A stretch of 64,000 nucleotides of DNA from Halogeometricum limi (GTDB lineage: Archaea > Halobacteriota > Halobacteria > Halobacteriales > Haloferacaceae). Position numbers and translations under genes: made by a program. The DNA lies in NCBI RefSeq assembly GCF_900115785.1, contig NZ_FOYS01000001.1:610769-674768 (forward strand), written 5' to 3'. Of the stretch, positions 1-7,949 are shown piece after piece. Each line of letters starts with the position of its first letter. Positions within the stretch are counted from its first letter, which is position 1. Below the pieces are notes generated by a model, which saw only the letters and a program-made list of their open reading frames with translations, did no database searches and was not told the DNA's origin.

Positions 1-585
1 TTGTCCGAGTACACCGACGTCTACAACGACGTCTCGATGGCCGTCGTCCTCGCCGGCGGATTTGCGGTCGGCACCGTCCTGATAAGCCTCACGAGCGGCG
101 GCATCGCCGTCAGTATCAACCAGTACCTCTTCGGGAGCCTCTCTACGCTGACGCGAGGTGAGGTGGAGATTCTCGTCGGACTCAGCGTGCTCGTCGTCGC
201 CGCGATAGCCGTGAGCTACCGGCAGTTGGTGTACGTGACGTTCGACGAGTCGGCCGCGCGAATCGCCGGTATAGACGTTCGCCTCCTGAACCGCCTGCTC
301 GTCGTGCTGACCGCGATGGTCGTCGTCGGCGCGATGCAGATGATGGGCGTCATCCTCGTCGCGGCGATGCTCGTCGTCCCCGTCGCGGCGGCGACCCAGT
401 TCGCGCGCAGCTTCAAACGGTCGATCGTACTCGCTATCGTCGCCGGACAGGTCGCCGTTCTCACCGGGACCACGCTCTCTTACGCCTACGGCATCGCCGC
501 CGGCGGCACGATAGTCCTCGTCGCGATAGGGGTGTATCTCGGCGCGGCGGCCGTGACTCGACTCGGCCCGGTCCGGATGCGGTAG
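1..585 (+). CDS. Metal ABC transporter permease, ZnuB/MntB family (5' truncated by window)
   Basis: This is the C-terminal part (194 residues visible) of an integral membrane permease of the zinc/manganese ABC-3 family. Hydrophobic segments fill most of the sequence. The stretch DESAARIAGIDVRLLN followed by a helix with MGVILVAAMLVVPVAAA is the conserved cytoplasmic loop and helix of this family. The gene starts before position 1, so the TTG at base 1 is probably internal. The protein should move a divalent metal across the cytoplasmic membrane with an ATPase and a binding protein encoded upstream, outside the window. It converges on the next gene. The exact metal cannot be told from this part. 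Confidence 0.88.
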   Translation: MSEYTDVYNDVSMAVVLAGGFAVGTVLISLTSGGIAVSINQYLFGSLSTLTRGEVEILVGLSVLVVAAIAVSYRQLVYVTFDESAARIAGIDVRLLNRLLVVLTAMVVVGAMQMMGVILVAAMLVVPVAAATQFARSFKRSIVLAIVAGQVAVLTGTTLSYAYGIAAGGTIVLVAIGVYLGAAAVTRLGPVRMR

Positions 586-617
586 CCGACGCTCGCCGAC
601 TCTGTCGCCGGCGTCCT

Positions 618-2411
618 TCAGTCGCTCTCGACGCCCGTAATCTCGAAGCGCGCGCCGCCCGACTCGCTCTCGGAGACGGCTATCTCCCAGCCGTGCGCGT
701 CGACGATGCGGCTGACGATGGCGAGACCGAACCCCGTGCCACTGGTGTCCGTCGAGTATCCGGGGTCGAACACTCGGTCGCGGTCTGTCGGCGGAATCCC
801 CGGTCCGTCGTCGGCGACGTAGAACCCGCCCGGCAGGTCACCGACGGTCACGGTCGACCCGCCGTGGTCGACGGCGTTTTTGAGGAGATTCTCCAAGAGC
901 TGTCGGAGCCGGCTCCGGTCTGCACGCACCGACCGCGTCGCTTCGACGACGAGCGCCGTCTCGCCCATGGCGACGGACTGCTGGCAGTCGCCGACCGCCG
1001 CCGCGAGGTCGACGGCTTCCGAGTCGCGGACCTGTTCGCCGTCGCGCGCGAGCGTCAACAGGTCGTCTATCAGCGCCTGGCACCGTTCGAGCGCGCCCGT
1101 CGCGGCGACGAGGTGGTCGCTGTCGCACTCGTCCATCGCGAGGTGGAGTCGCCCTTCGACGACGTTCAGCGGGTTTCTGAGGTCGTGGCTGACGACGCTC
1201 GCGAACTCGTCTAACTGCTTGTTCTTCTGTTCGAGTTCCCGTTCGTACCGTTCGCGTTCGGTGATGTCGACGGCGACGCCGAAGATGGCGACCGGTTCGT
1301 CCGGGTCGGCGCGCTCTCCCGTGTCGTAGATGGGGACTTTCGTCGAGAGGAACGTCCGCTGTTCCCCGCCGACGTCGATGGACTCCTCTATCTCGATGGG
1401 TCGCTTCTCTTCGAGGACGATGCGGTCGTTCTCGGTCACTTCGTCGGCCATCGCTCGGGGAAACAGTTCGTGGTCGGTTCGGCCCACGACGTCGTCGTCG
1501 TCGTGGCCGAACAGTTCGCGGTGGCCCTGATTGACGAAGACGTACCGTCCGTCGGCGTCCTTCATGAACATCGGCGTCGTCGTGTTCTCGAGGATGGCTT
1601 CGAGTCGCCGCCGCGTCGCTTCTAACTCTCGCTCGCGCCGCTTACGGTCGGTGATATCTTGAAACTGCGAGAAGATGGCGACGACGGCGCCCGTCTCGTC
1701 GGTCACGACGCGGTTGTGCCACTCGACGGTGATTATCGTCCCGTCTTTGCGCCGGTTCTCGTCGATGCTGTGGAACCCACCTCGGTCCTCCGACAGGGCG
1801 TCCGTCACCGAGTCGACGTTCTCGTAACTGTTCTCCGTCACGAGTCGCTCCCACGTCTCGCCCCGTAACTCGTCCTCGGTGTAACCGAGAATTTCTTCGC
1901 CTGCGGGATTCAGACGGACGATTACGAAGTCTTTGTCGTACTCGATGACGCCGAGCGGCGACTGTTCGATGAACAGCGAGAGCCGTTTTTGGCTCTCTAC
2001 GAGCGCGGTTCGACTCCGGTGCTGTTCGACGGCGTTGACGACGCGGTTCGCGAGAAGCGTGTACTGACTCGTCCCGCGTTCCTTCTGCAGGTAGTCGGTG
2101 ACTCCCGCCGAGATGGCGTCGCTCGCGACTTCCTCGGAGCCCTTGCCGGTGAACAGGACGAACGGGAGGTCCGGATAGTCCGCGCGGACGGCTTCGAGGA
2201 ACTCGATTCCGTTCTGCCCGGGCATGTCGTAGTCGCAGACGATACAGTCGAACGCCTCGCTTCCGAGTCGCTTCTGGCCTTCGCTGGTGCTGACGGCCGT
2301 CTCGACTTCGAACCGGTCGTCCTCGCCTTCGAGGAAAGCCGCCGTCATCTCCGCGAAGTCGGGTTCGTCGTCCACGTGGAGCACCCGGATGATATCTCTC
2401 CCCGGATACAT
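618..2411 (-). CDS. Hybrid sensor histidine kinase: receiver - PAS - PAS - HisKA - HATPase
   Basis: This soluble 597-residue kinase begins with a receiver domain (residues 8-130; acidic pair D14/D15, phospho-acceptor D60 in CIVCDYDMPG, conserved lysine in FTGKGS). Two PAS/PAC domains follow (about 145-258 and 265-385). The dimerisation/phospho-acceptor helix has H409 in SVVSHDLRNPL, and the ATPase domain has an N-box near N512 and G1 box DDGPGIP (534-540). No membrane segments are seen, so it should sense an intracellular cue. A receiver at the N-terminus is a common haloarchaeal design. No partner response regulator lies next to it. An AT-rich promoter lies directly upstream of the ATG at 2411. 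Confidence 0.93.
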   Translation of the reverse strand: MYPGRDIIRVLHVDDEPDFAEMTAAFLEGEDDRFEVETAVSTSEGQKRLGSEAFDCIVCDYDMPGQNGIEFLEAVRADYPDLPFVLFTGKGSEEVASDAISAGVTDYLQKERGTSQYTLLANRVVNAVEQHRSRTALVESQKRLSLFIEQSPLGVIEYDKDFVIVRLNPAGEEILGYTEDELRGETWERLVTENSYENVDSVTDALSEDRGGFHSIDENRRKDGTIITVEWHNRVVTDETGAVVAIFSQFQDITDRKRRERELEATRRRLEAILENTTTPMFMKDADGRYVFVNQGHRELFGHDDDDVVGRTDHELFPRAMADEVTENDRIVLEEKRPIEIEESIDVGGEQRTFLSTKVPIYDTGERADPDEPVAIFGVAVDITERERYERELEQKNKQLDEFASVVSHDLRNPLNVVEGRLHLAMDECDSDHLVAATGALERCQALIDDLLTLARDGEQVRDSEAVDLAAAVGDCQQSVAMGETALVVEATRSVRADRSRLRQLLENLLKNAVDHGGSTVTVGDLPGGFYVADDGPGIPPTDRDRVFDPGYSTDTSGTGFGLAIVSRIVDAHGWEIAVSESESGGARFEITGVESD

Positions 2412-2474
2412 GTTTCTTATCTAAAGTGAATGCGTCCGCGCGAGATATAGCTACTCCCTCTTCGGAACTCCTCA

Positions 2475-2642
2475 CACCGGTTGGTAGAGGGTCGACGGCG
2501 ATTCGGCTACGTCGCCCGTCCGACGAACCCTGGACTCGGCATCGACGTGGACGAAGACTACGTCCGCGAACGGACGCAGGCGGACGTCAACTGGTACAGC
2601 CCCGTCTGGCACCACGAAGACGGCCGAATCGCGGAGTGGTGA
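2475..2642 (+). pseudogene. C-terminal remnant of an enolase-superfamily sugar-acid dehydratase
   Basis: One frame without a usable start reads FGYVARPTNPGLGIDVDED followed by YVRERTQADVNWYSPVW and ends DGRIAEW with TGA at 2640-2642. This looks like the C-terminus of mandelate racemase/gluconate- or galactonate-dehydratase type enzymes, where a PGLG-[IV]-[DE]-[VL]-DE segment precedes the end. The catalytic barrel is absent: the sequence to the left is the histidine kinase promoter. I read it as the last 45-55 codons of a deleted gene. The assignment to the superfamily is from memory of the motif and was not searched. Confidence 0.55.
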
Positions 2643-2692
2643 GTTCCCGCCGGAGGCGACACCAGTTAGTACCCTCGGCCGAACGTCGAGAC

Positions 2693-3970
2693 GTGACGAG
2701 ACCGAACGACGCGGTGCTCTATCCGAACCGTGACTCGGCTGATTCGGCCGACTCGGACGACGACGGCGTCTCTCGCCGGCGGATGCTGGCCGGAAGCGCC
2801 ACCGCCGGTGCCGTCGCGGCGGCCGGATGCGTCGGCGGCGGTGGGGACTCCGGCGGGTCCGAACCGACCGTCTTCGTGTTCAACACCGGCGACGGGACGG
2901 TCACCCTCGTCGACCCCGAGGCGGACGAGGTGGTCGAGACCAGAGCCGTCGGTCTCTCGTCGTCGTTCCCCTCGAACCAGTACACGCCGCGACTGACCGA
3001 CAACGCCGACGACTCGCTGTGGCTCAACGTCGGCCGCGGAGTTCGCGGCCTCTCGGTGGGGTCGCTCTCGCGGACGGCGAACGTCGAGACGGGGTCGGGC
3101 GCGAACTGGCTCGAACAGACGCCCGACGGAGCGCACGTCGTCGTCAGCGCCCGCGAACCCGCGCACACGCAGTTCCGCATCGACGCCGACGCCGACTCGG
3201 AGACGTTCGGCGAGGTGACCGGCGAGTTGGACCGCAGTTCGGAGGGGTCGACGGGCGACCAGGCCGGTCCCGGCCCCTGCGACGTGACGATTCACCCCGA
3301 CGGCGAGTACGCGTACGTCCCGGACCTCTTCGGCGACACGCTCACCGTCCTCGGAATCGACCCCTTCGAGATAGTCACGCAGGTCGACGTCGAACCCGTC
3401 GGCGACGGTCCGGCCCGGCCGTGGATGGGAACGGTTTCACCCGACGGCGAGACGCTCCTCGTCGAACACAACGAGGGCGAGACGGGAACCGAGAGTCTCT
3501 GGGACCTGAGCGACCCCGCGAATCCCAGCGAGCGAGTCCGACTGACCGCCGCCGACGGCCTCGGCGAGCGACCGCTGACAAGCGAAATCGGCCCCGACTC
3601 GGAGACGGGGTACGTCTTCACCCCCGGTTCGAACGACGTCACGGTGGTCGACCTGGCGGCCGGAGAGGTGTCGGGCCGACTGGACCTCGGCGGGTCGGCG
3701 TTCGTCGGAACGTGGAACCCCTCGCACACGAAACTCTACGTTCCCGTCCAGACGGCCGACGAAGTGGCCGTCGTCGACCACGGCCGAGGAGCGATAATCG
3801 AGCGACTCTCGGTCGGTGCGAACCCCTACGGCGCGACGGCGACGCAGGTGCGACCGAACCCGGACTCGACGGCGGGACTGCTGACCGCGATGGCGAGGCT
3901 CGGCCTCTCTGCGACGCCGACGGAGACGACGTACTGTATCGGGAACTGCGCCTGCGGCCACGAGTTGTGA
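2693..3970 (+). CDS. Tat lipoprotein with YVTN-type beta-propeller
   Basis: The 425-residue protein has an acidic N-terminus, then a Tat motif SRRRMLAG, a short hydrophobic run and a lipobox ending AAAGC, so it should be exported folded and lipid-anchored. The rest consists of beta-propeller blades of the YVTN/cytochrome-cd1 type (GDGTVTLVDPEADEVVETR, then PDGEYAYVPDLFGDTLTVL, then GSNDVTVVDLAAGEVSGRL). The GTG at 2693 is chosen because upstream codons belong to a different frame's remnant and do not resemble protein. The C-terminus is odd, a short cysteine-rich tail CIGNCACGHEL. The stop codon TGA (3968-3970) touches the right end of the TnpB element, so the original C-terminus may have been longer or different. 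Its ligand is unknown. Confidence 0.85.
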   Translation: MTRPNDAVLYPNRDSADSADSDDDGVSRRRMLAGSATAGAVAAAGCVGGGGDSGGSEPTVFVFNTGDGTVTLVDPEADEVVETRAVGLSSSFPSNQYTPRLTDNADDSLWLNVGRGVRGLSVGSLSRTANVETGSGANWLEQTPDGAHVVVSAREPAHTQFRIDADADSETFGEVTGELDRSSEGSTGDQAGPGPCDVTIHPDGEYAYVPDLFGDTLTVLGIDPFEIVTQVDVEPVGDGPARPWMGTVSPDGETLLVEHNEGETGTESLWDLSDPANPSERVRLTAADGLGERPLTSEIGPDSETGYVFTPGSNDVTVVDLAAGEVSGRLDLGGSAFVGTWNPSHTKLYVPVQTADEVAVVDHGRGAIIERLSVGANPYGATATQVRPNPDSTAGLLTAMARLGLSATPTETTYCIGNCACGHEL

Positions 3971-4120
3971 ACTACCCCACCCTACCGCTCGCTTGACGGC
4001 TCGCGCTTGAGGGTGGGGCTTCCTGTTTCAACGACGCGCTTTGCAGACACGGAGGTGTCCACAGGGAGCGCAGTCTCCACAGGCGTTGATTCGGAGCGTC
4101 CCGCTCCTAACCGCTTCCTG
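3971..4120 (-). ncRNA. Predicted omega/reRNA (sotRNA-like) at the 3' end of tnpB
   Basis: TnpB nucleases use a guide RNA made from the 3' end of their own gene plus the right end of the element. In Halobacterium, transcripts overlapping the 3' end of IS1341-type tnpB genes are known. Here the last codons fold into the CCCCACCCT/AGGGTGGGG hairpin at the right end. The guide would be flanking DNA read leftward from about 3970, that is, the 3' end of the propeller lipoprotein gene. The 5' limit of the RNA is a guess. RNA sequencing of this strand would settle it. Confidence 0.45.
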
Positions 4121-5205
4121 ATACCGCGAGAAAGAATGTTCCACGCCGCGTTCGCGTCTCTATCCGCCTCGAACCCACACGCTGGACAGGAGTGCTCACG
4201 GACCCACAGCGGTTTGTCCGTCGAAACGCCGCACGACGCGCACTCTTTGGTCGTTCCACGCGGATTCACGGTGACGAAGTGCGTTCCTTCGCGTTTGCAC
4301 TTGTATTCGAGCATCCGCAGGAACGTCCCCCACGCCGCGCCCGCCCGGTTCCGAGAGTTGCTCGGAAGTTCGACCAAGCCCTTCGAATCGAGGTCTTCGA
4401 CCGCTACGAGGCCGTACTCCCGAGCGTAGTAGTTCGAGAGCTTGTGTAGGAAGTCTCGCCACTTGTTCTTCAACTCGGCGTGGCGCTCGGCCACGACGCG
4501 GCGCTGTTTCTCCCAATTCGCAGAGCCGTGTTGTTTCCGCGAGAGGTTGCGCTGTGCGCGTTCCAAGCGTTCGCGCTCGTCGGACAGGTCGGACGATTCG
4601 ACGGCGGTGCCGTCGGTGTCGTGGGCGTACTTCAGGATACCTACGTCGATACCGACGCACTTCTCGGGATTCTCGGGTTTCTCCGGCGGGTCGTCCGGGG
4701 TTTCGACGCCGAGGATAGCGTACCACTTTCCGGTGGGTTCGCGTTTGACCGTGACGGTCTTGATTTCGGCGTCGTCGGGGAGGTCGCGGTGGAAGGTGAT
4801 GGGTATTTCTCCGAGTTTCGAGAGCCACAGTCGGGTCCGACCGCTCGTGTTTTTGAGCTTGAAGCCGGATTGACTGTAGATGAAACTGCGGTACTCGCCC
4901 GGTGCTTTCCACTTGAGGGTGCCGACGCGGTAGCCGTTTTCTTTGCGACCGCGAAGCGTCGAGAGGTTGTCGTACAACCGCTGAACGACTTTCTGAAGAA
5001 CCTTCGAGTGAACGTGTTTCAGGTCGTTCCACCACTTCTTGAGACTCGGCAGGCGTTTCTGCTCGCTGTATGCCGATGTGTCGTCGGCGCGGTTGAGTCG
5101 GTGGAGGAAGTGGTTGTAGACCTGTCTACAGGTATCGACAGTCCACGCTAACTGCTCTTCGAGAGCGTCGGACGGTCGAAGTCGATACCTGTAGTTGTAG
5201 TTCAT
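3982..5205 (-). CDS. tnpB: TnpB RNA-guided endonuclease
   Basis: The full-length 407-residue TnpB appears intact. It has an N-terminal helix-turn-helix/wedge region, then a split RuvC nuclease: D187 in GIDVGILKYA, E270 in VAVEDLD, and the third acidic residue in the DRDANAAWNI motif (D348/D350). A four-cysteine zinc ribbon (C322, C325, C340, C343) lies between. TnpB uses a guide RNA from the element's right end to cut DNA next to a short target motif, which helps the element survive after excision. The start ATG is joined directly to the TAG of the small upstream ORF. The last codons lie inside the right-end hairpin, as is normal for this group. Confidence 0.95.
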   Translation of the reverse strand: MNYNYRYRLRPSDALEEQLAWTVDTCRQVYNHFLHRLNRADDTSAYSEQKRLPSLKKWWNDLKHVHSKVLQKVVQRLYDNLSTLRGRKENGYRVGTLKWKAPGEYRSFIYSQSGFKLKNTSGRTRLWLSKLGEIPITFHRDLPDDAEIKTVTVKREPTGKWYAILGVETPDDPPEKPENPEKCVGIDVGILKYAHDTDGTAVESSDLSDERERLERAQRNLSRKQHGSANWEKQRRVVAERHAELKNKWRDFLHKLSNYYAREYGLVAVEDLDSKGLVELPSNSRNRAGAAWGTFLRMLEYKCKREGTHFVTVNPRGTTKECASCGVSTDKPLWVREHSCPACGFEADRDANAAWNILSRGIRKRLGAGRSESTPVETALPVDTSVSAKRVVETGSPTLKREPSSER

Positions 5206-5328
5206 CTACGAGCGTTCTTCGATGAGTTCGTCAAGTTTCTCTTGGACGAACGAGGACAGACTCAGGTGGTTTTCCTGAATCCACTCCTCTTGGTCGTCGC
5301 GGATAGAGATGTTCTTGCGCGTGGTCAC
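5206..5328 (-). CDS. Small ribbon-helix-helix-like protein upstream of tnpB
   Basis: A 40-codon frame (GTG start) begins VTTRKNISIRDDQEEWIQEN and ends FVQEKLDELIEERS. Its TAG directly abuts the tnpB ATG. The pattern of a short beta strand (KNISIRDDQ) followed by two helices with the second starting LSLSSFVQ is that of MetJ/Arc/CopG-type DNA-binding proteins. Haloarchaeal tnpB genes often have such a small ORF in front, from general familiarity. The tandem repeat TACACAAAC x2 (5338-5355) lies directly before the start and could be its binding site or part of the left end. It may regulate tnpB; this is inference. Confidence 0.6.
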   Translation of the reverse strand: MTTRKNISIRDDQEEWIQENHLSLSSFVQEKLDELIEERS

Positions 5329-5337
5329 GCCATAATA

Positions 5338-5355
5338 TACACAAACTACACAAAC
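5338..5355. repeat. Perfect tandem 9-mer TACACAAAC x2 upstream of the small RHH ORF
   Basis: Two adjacent identical copies occupy 5338-5346 and 5347-5355, in an AT-rich patch (ATAATATA at 5332-5339) within a GC-rich genome. The position just before the GTG at 5328 suits an operator for the small ribbon-helix-helix protein or a transposon-end recognition repeat. Confidence 0.6.
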
Positions 5356-5526
5356 ATGGGTTGCGATTGCGTGGGCCTGTGGGCCGAGCGTCGGACGTGT
5401 TTGATACTCGTGCGGTACTATATCCCCTCCCTACTCGCTCCTTCGGTCGCTCGTTGAGGAAGGGGCCTTAGCGCCTCAATTCAGGTAAAACATCGCCGGG
5501 TCGGAGAAGTAGCGTCGACCGCTCGT

Positions 5527-7881
5527 TTAGTCGTCGTCGTTTTCGTCGTCTTCGTCTTCGGTCTCTTCGTTCTCGGTGTCCTCGGACTCCTCGTCGTCAT
5601 CTTCGGACTCTTGTTCGTCGTCTTCGACCTCTTCGTCAGATTCGCCGCCCGCCTCCGCGCTCGCTGCATTCGCTTGCGACGACTGCTCGGTTTGGGTCGC
5701 AGTCGGCTCGTCGGTCTGGGTCGCGGTCGGTTCCTCAGTTTGGGTCGCGGTCGGTTCCTCAGTTTGAGTCGCGGTCGGTTCCTCGGTTTGCGTCGCGGTC
5801 GGTTCCTCAGTTTGAGTCGCAGTCGGTTCGTCGGTTCGAGTCGCGGTCGGTTCGTCGGTTCGAGTCGCAGTCGGTTCGTCGGTTCGAGTCGCAGTCGGTT
5901 CGTCGGTCTGGGTCGCGGTCGGTTCCTCAGTTTGCGTCGCGGTCGACTGTTCAGTCTGGGTCGCCGTCTGCTCTTCAGTCTGCGTCTCTCGCTGTGCTGA
6001 GGGCGTACTCGTCGCGGTCGACTGCTCGGTCCGGGTTGCAGTCGGATATTCCGTCTGAGTCGCCGTCTGTTCCTCGGTCTGAGTCGTGGTCGACCGTTCG
6101 GTCTGCGTCGGTTCCTCCGTCTCGGTGTCGCTTCCGAGTGGGTCCTCCCAGAAGAACTCCCAGAGTCCGGAGTAACCCTGGTACGCGTTCTTCTCGGCGT
6201 CTTTGTAGGCTTCTTTTGTAGAGAACGACCGGTCGGACACCTGCGCGTAGCCCTCCTGAATCAACCGTTCGTTCAGGGTGTCGGTTCCGGACTCGACGTA
6301 GACGAGGAGATTCCCTTCCGAGTCACGTCGGTCGGCTTTCGAGTCGACGCGGATGGTGACTTCCTCGCCACCGACCTGCCGTTCCGTGAACGACTGTGCC
6401 TTGTTCTCCCACTCGTTCAGCCAACTCTCGCCACCGTCTTCGGAGGCCATGCCGAGGAAGTCGCCACTGCTGTAGTCGCCGTCGGGCGTGTCCGCCCCGA
6501 GGACGTTGACGATTTCGGTGTGTCCGTCGGCGAACTCTACTTTCAGGGTGTCGCCGGCGACGACGTCTACGACTTCGACGGTCCACTCTTCGCGAGTCTC
6601 GGTGTCCGTCTCGGTGCTCGTCTCGGTGCTCGTCTCGGTGTCGTCACCGAGCGGGTTCGGTTCGTAGAACTGCCAAAGACCGGTGTACCCCTGCTGGGCG
6701 TTCTTCTCGGCCCGTTCGTAGCTCGACCGCTTCGCGAACGAGTCGTCCGAGATCTGCGCGTGTCCCTGCTGGACCAGTTGGGCGTTCAGCGTGTCGTCAC
6801 CGGACTCCGCATACACGAGGAGTCGGCCCTGCGAGTCGCGGCGGTCGGCCTCGGAGTCGACGCGAATCGTGATTTCGTCGCCACCGACGTTCTGGCGGGT
6901 GAACTCCGTCGCGTTGCTCACCCACTCGTCCAACCAGGCTTCGCCGCCGTCTTCGGTCGGCATCCCCTCGAAGTCACCGTCGTCGTAGGTTCCGTCGGGG
7001 GCGTCGACGCCGACGAGACTGACCGTCTCGATACTCCCGTCGGAGAACTCGACTCTGAGCAGGTCCGCTTCGACGACTTCGACGACGTCGACGGTCCACT
7101 CGGACTGGTCCGCGCTCGGCCCGGACACGGACGCCGTCGGGGTGGTGTCCGTCGCCGTCTCTTCGTCGTTCGTACTGCTGCCCGCCTCGTTCTGAGCCGC
7201 ACCGTTCGTCTCGTCAGTCGTAGTGGTGTCGGTGGTGGTCGTATCGGTCGTAGTGGTGTCGGTGGTGGTCGTGTCGGTCGTAGTGGTGTCGGTCGTAGTG
7301 GTGTCGGTCGTAGTGGTGTCGGTGGTGGTCGTATCGGTCGTAGTGGCGTCGGTGGTGGTCGTGTCGGTCGTAGTGGTGTCGGTCGTAGTGGCGTCAGTCG
7401 TCTCGTCCGTGGAATCGTCCGACGTCGTGTCCGCGGCCGACTCGGTGTCCGTCGACGAGTCGCCGTCGGTCGCTGCCGCGTCGGCGTCCGATTCGGAGTC
7501 GGACGCGTCTGCGCCGCCGCCACCGTTCGACGAAGACGAGGACGAAGCAGAGGACGACTGACTGGACTGCGAACTCGACTTCGAGTTCGACGCCGCGTCC
7601 GCGCCATCGCTCGTGGCCGCGTCCGCGGGTTCGCTGTCCGCAGTCGCGGTCGAACTCTCGCCGTCGGTCTGCGACGGGGCCGTCTCGACGTCCTCGTCGC
7701 CCGCGACGGTCGACTGCTCCGCCGTCGCCGCACCGGACTCGTTCTGCGCCTGTTCGGTCACCGTCACGCCCATCGATTCTGCTGTCGTTACGTCACTGCT
7801 GTTGGAGGATTGTGGACCCGCAGACGTACACCCCGCCGTGACGAGGAGGAGTGCGACCACGAGTGTTGCCAGCCGGGACAT
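5527..7881 (-). CDS. Lipoprotein with two thermonuclease-like (SNase-fold) domains and Thr-rich stalks
   Basis: The 784-residue protein has a bacterial-type signal with lipobox VTAGC (C18). A long Ser/Thr/Asp-rich stalk follows, including about a dozen TTTTD repeats (residues 163-223). Two homologous SNase-like domains come next (about 261-405 and 432-575), each with WTV[DE]VV, GVDAPDG or GADTPDG, RVDS.ADRRDS and GY[TS]GLW. Then come about a dozen 8-residue repeats of type EPTATQTD and an acidic C-terminal tail. The first active-site arginine of staphylococcal nuclease appears replaced (VSLVGVD, VNVLGAD) and the TPE glutamate region is changed. An equivalent of the second arginine is kept only in domain 1 (R353, GRLLVY), with N in domain 2. 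The domains may therefore bind rather than cut nucleic acid. It is probably surface-exposed. Confidence 0.82.
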   Translation of the reverse strand: MSRLATLVVALLLVTAGCTSAGPQSSNSSDVTTAESMGVTVTEQAQNESGAATAEQSTVAGDEDVETAPSQTDGESSTATADSEPADAATSDGADAASNSKSSSQSSQSSSASSSSSSNGGGGADASDSESDADAAATDGDSSTDTESAADTTSDDSTDETTDATTTDTTTTDTTTTDATTTDTTTTDTTTTDTTTTDTTTTDTTTTDTTTTDTTTTDTTTTDETNGAAQNEAGSSTNDEETATDTTPTASVSGPSADQSEWTVDVVEVVEADLLRVEFSDGSIETVSLVGVDAPDGTYDDGDFEGMPTEDGGEAWLDEWVSNATEFTRQNVGGDEITIRVDSEADRRDSQGRLLVYAESGDDTLNAQLVQQGHAQISDDSFAKRSSYERAEKNAQQGYTGLWQFYEPNPLGDDTETSTETSTETDTETREEWTVEVVDVVAGDTLKVEFADGHTEIVNVLGADTPDGDYSSGDFLGMASEDGGESWLNEWENKAQSFTERQVGGEEVTIRVDSKADRRDSEGNLLVYVESGTDTLNERLIQEGYAQVSDRSFSTKEAYKDAEKNAYQGYSGLWEFFWEDPLGSDTETEEPTQTERSTTTQTEEQTATQTEYPTATRTEQSTATSTPSAQRETQTEEQTATQTEQSTATQTEEPTATQTDEPTATRTDEPTATRTDEPTATRTDEPTATQTEEPTATQTEEPTATQTEEPTATQTEEPTATQTDEPTATQTEQSSQANAASAEAGGESDEEVEDDEQESEDDDEESEDTENEETEDEDDENDDD
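5683..5955 (-). repeat. 24-base coding tandem repeat (8-residue units, EPTATQTD type)
   Basis: About a dozen near-identical 24-base units encode the C-terminal Thr/Glu-rich stalk of the lipoprotein at 5527-7881. Units differ by TEEP/TDEP and TQ/TR swaps, which suggests recent expansion by slippage or recombination. Copy number may vary between strains. Confidence 0.85.
7213..7405 (-). repeat. 15-base coding tandem repeat (TTTTD units)
   Basis: About 12-13 units of 15 bases encode a Thr/Asp stalk between the lipid anchor and the first SNase-like domain. Some units alternate GTGGTC/GTAGTG spelling, and two read ATTTD instead of TTTTD. Such Thr-rich stretches are common O-glycosylation sites in haloarchaeal surface proteins; glycosylation here is inference. 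Confidence 0.85.
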
Positions 7882-7949
7882 TCTGTATGCTGTGGACTCC
7901 CTCCGCAGACATATATTTCAGCATAATCTCGGCTGATATAATGTTGGAT

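Larger units (their letters stand above)
3971..5479 (-). mobile_element. IS1341-type (IS200/IS605 superfamily) element with tnpB only
   Basis: The element holds tnpB and a tiny upstream ORF but no Y1 transposase tnpA, so it should depend on a TnpA elsewhere. Right end: 9-base inverted arms CCCCACCCT (3975-3983) and AGGGTGGGG (4010-4018), overlapping the last codons of tnpB. Left end: inverted arms TTGAGG (5454-5459) and CCTCAA (5474-5479) enclosing a second self-complementary core (AAGG GG CCTT). Members of this superfamily have subterminal hairpins and make no target duplication, so the outer limits given are inferred to within a few bases. Confidence 0.75.

Noticed and set aside
2426-2692. 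An N-terminal extension of the propeller lipoprotein starting at 2426
   Set aside because: The extension is Arg/Pro-rich and out of frame with the dehydratase-like remnant on the same strand, and a Tat lipoprotein signal must lie near the N-terminus.
5242-5457. A 71-residue plus-strand frame at the left end of the TnpB element
   Set aside because: It runs opposite the small ribbon-helix-helix ORF and through the left-end hairpin, and its sequence looks random.
5690-5955. CRISPR array because of regular repeats
   Set aside because: The repeats are contiguous 24-base units without spacers and encode the 8-residue Thr/Glu stalk in frame.
7213-7405. CRISPR-like or satellite array of about 15-base units
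   Set aside because: It is an in-frame TTTTD coding repeat of the lipoprotein gene, with no spacers.
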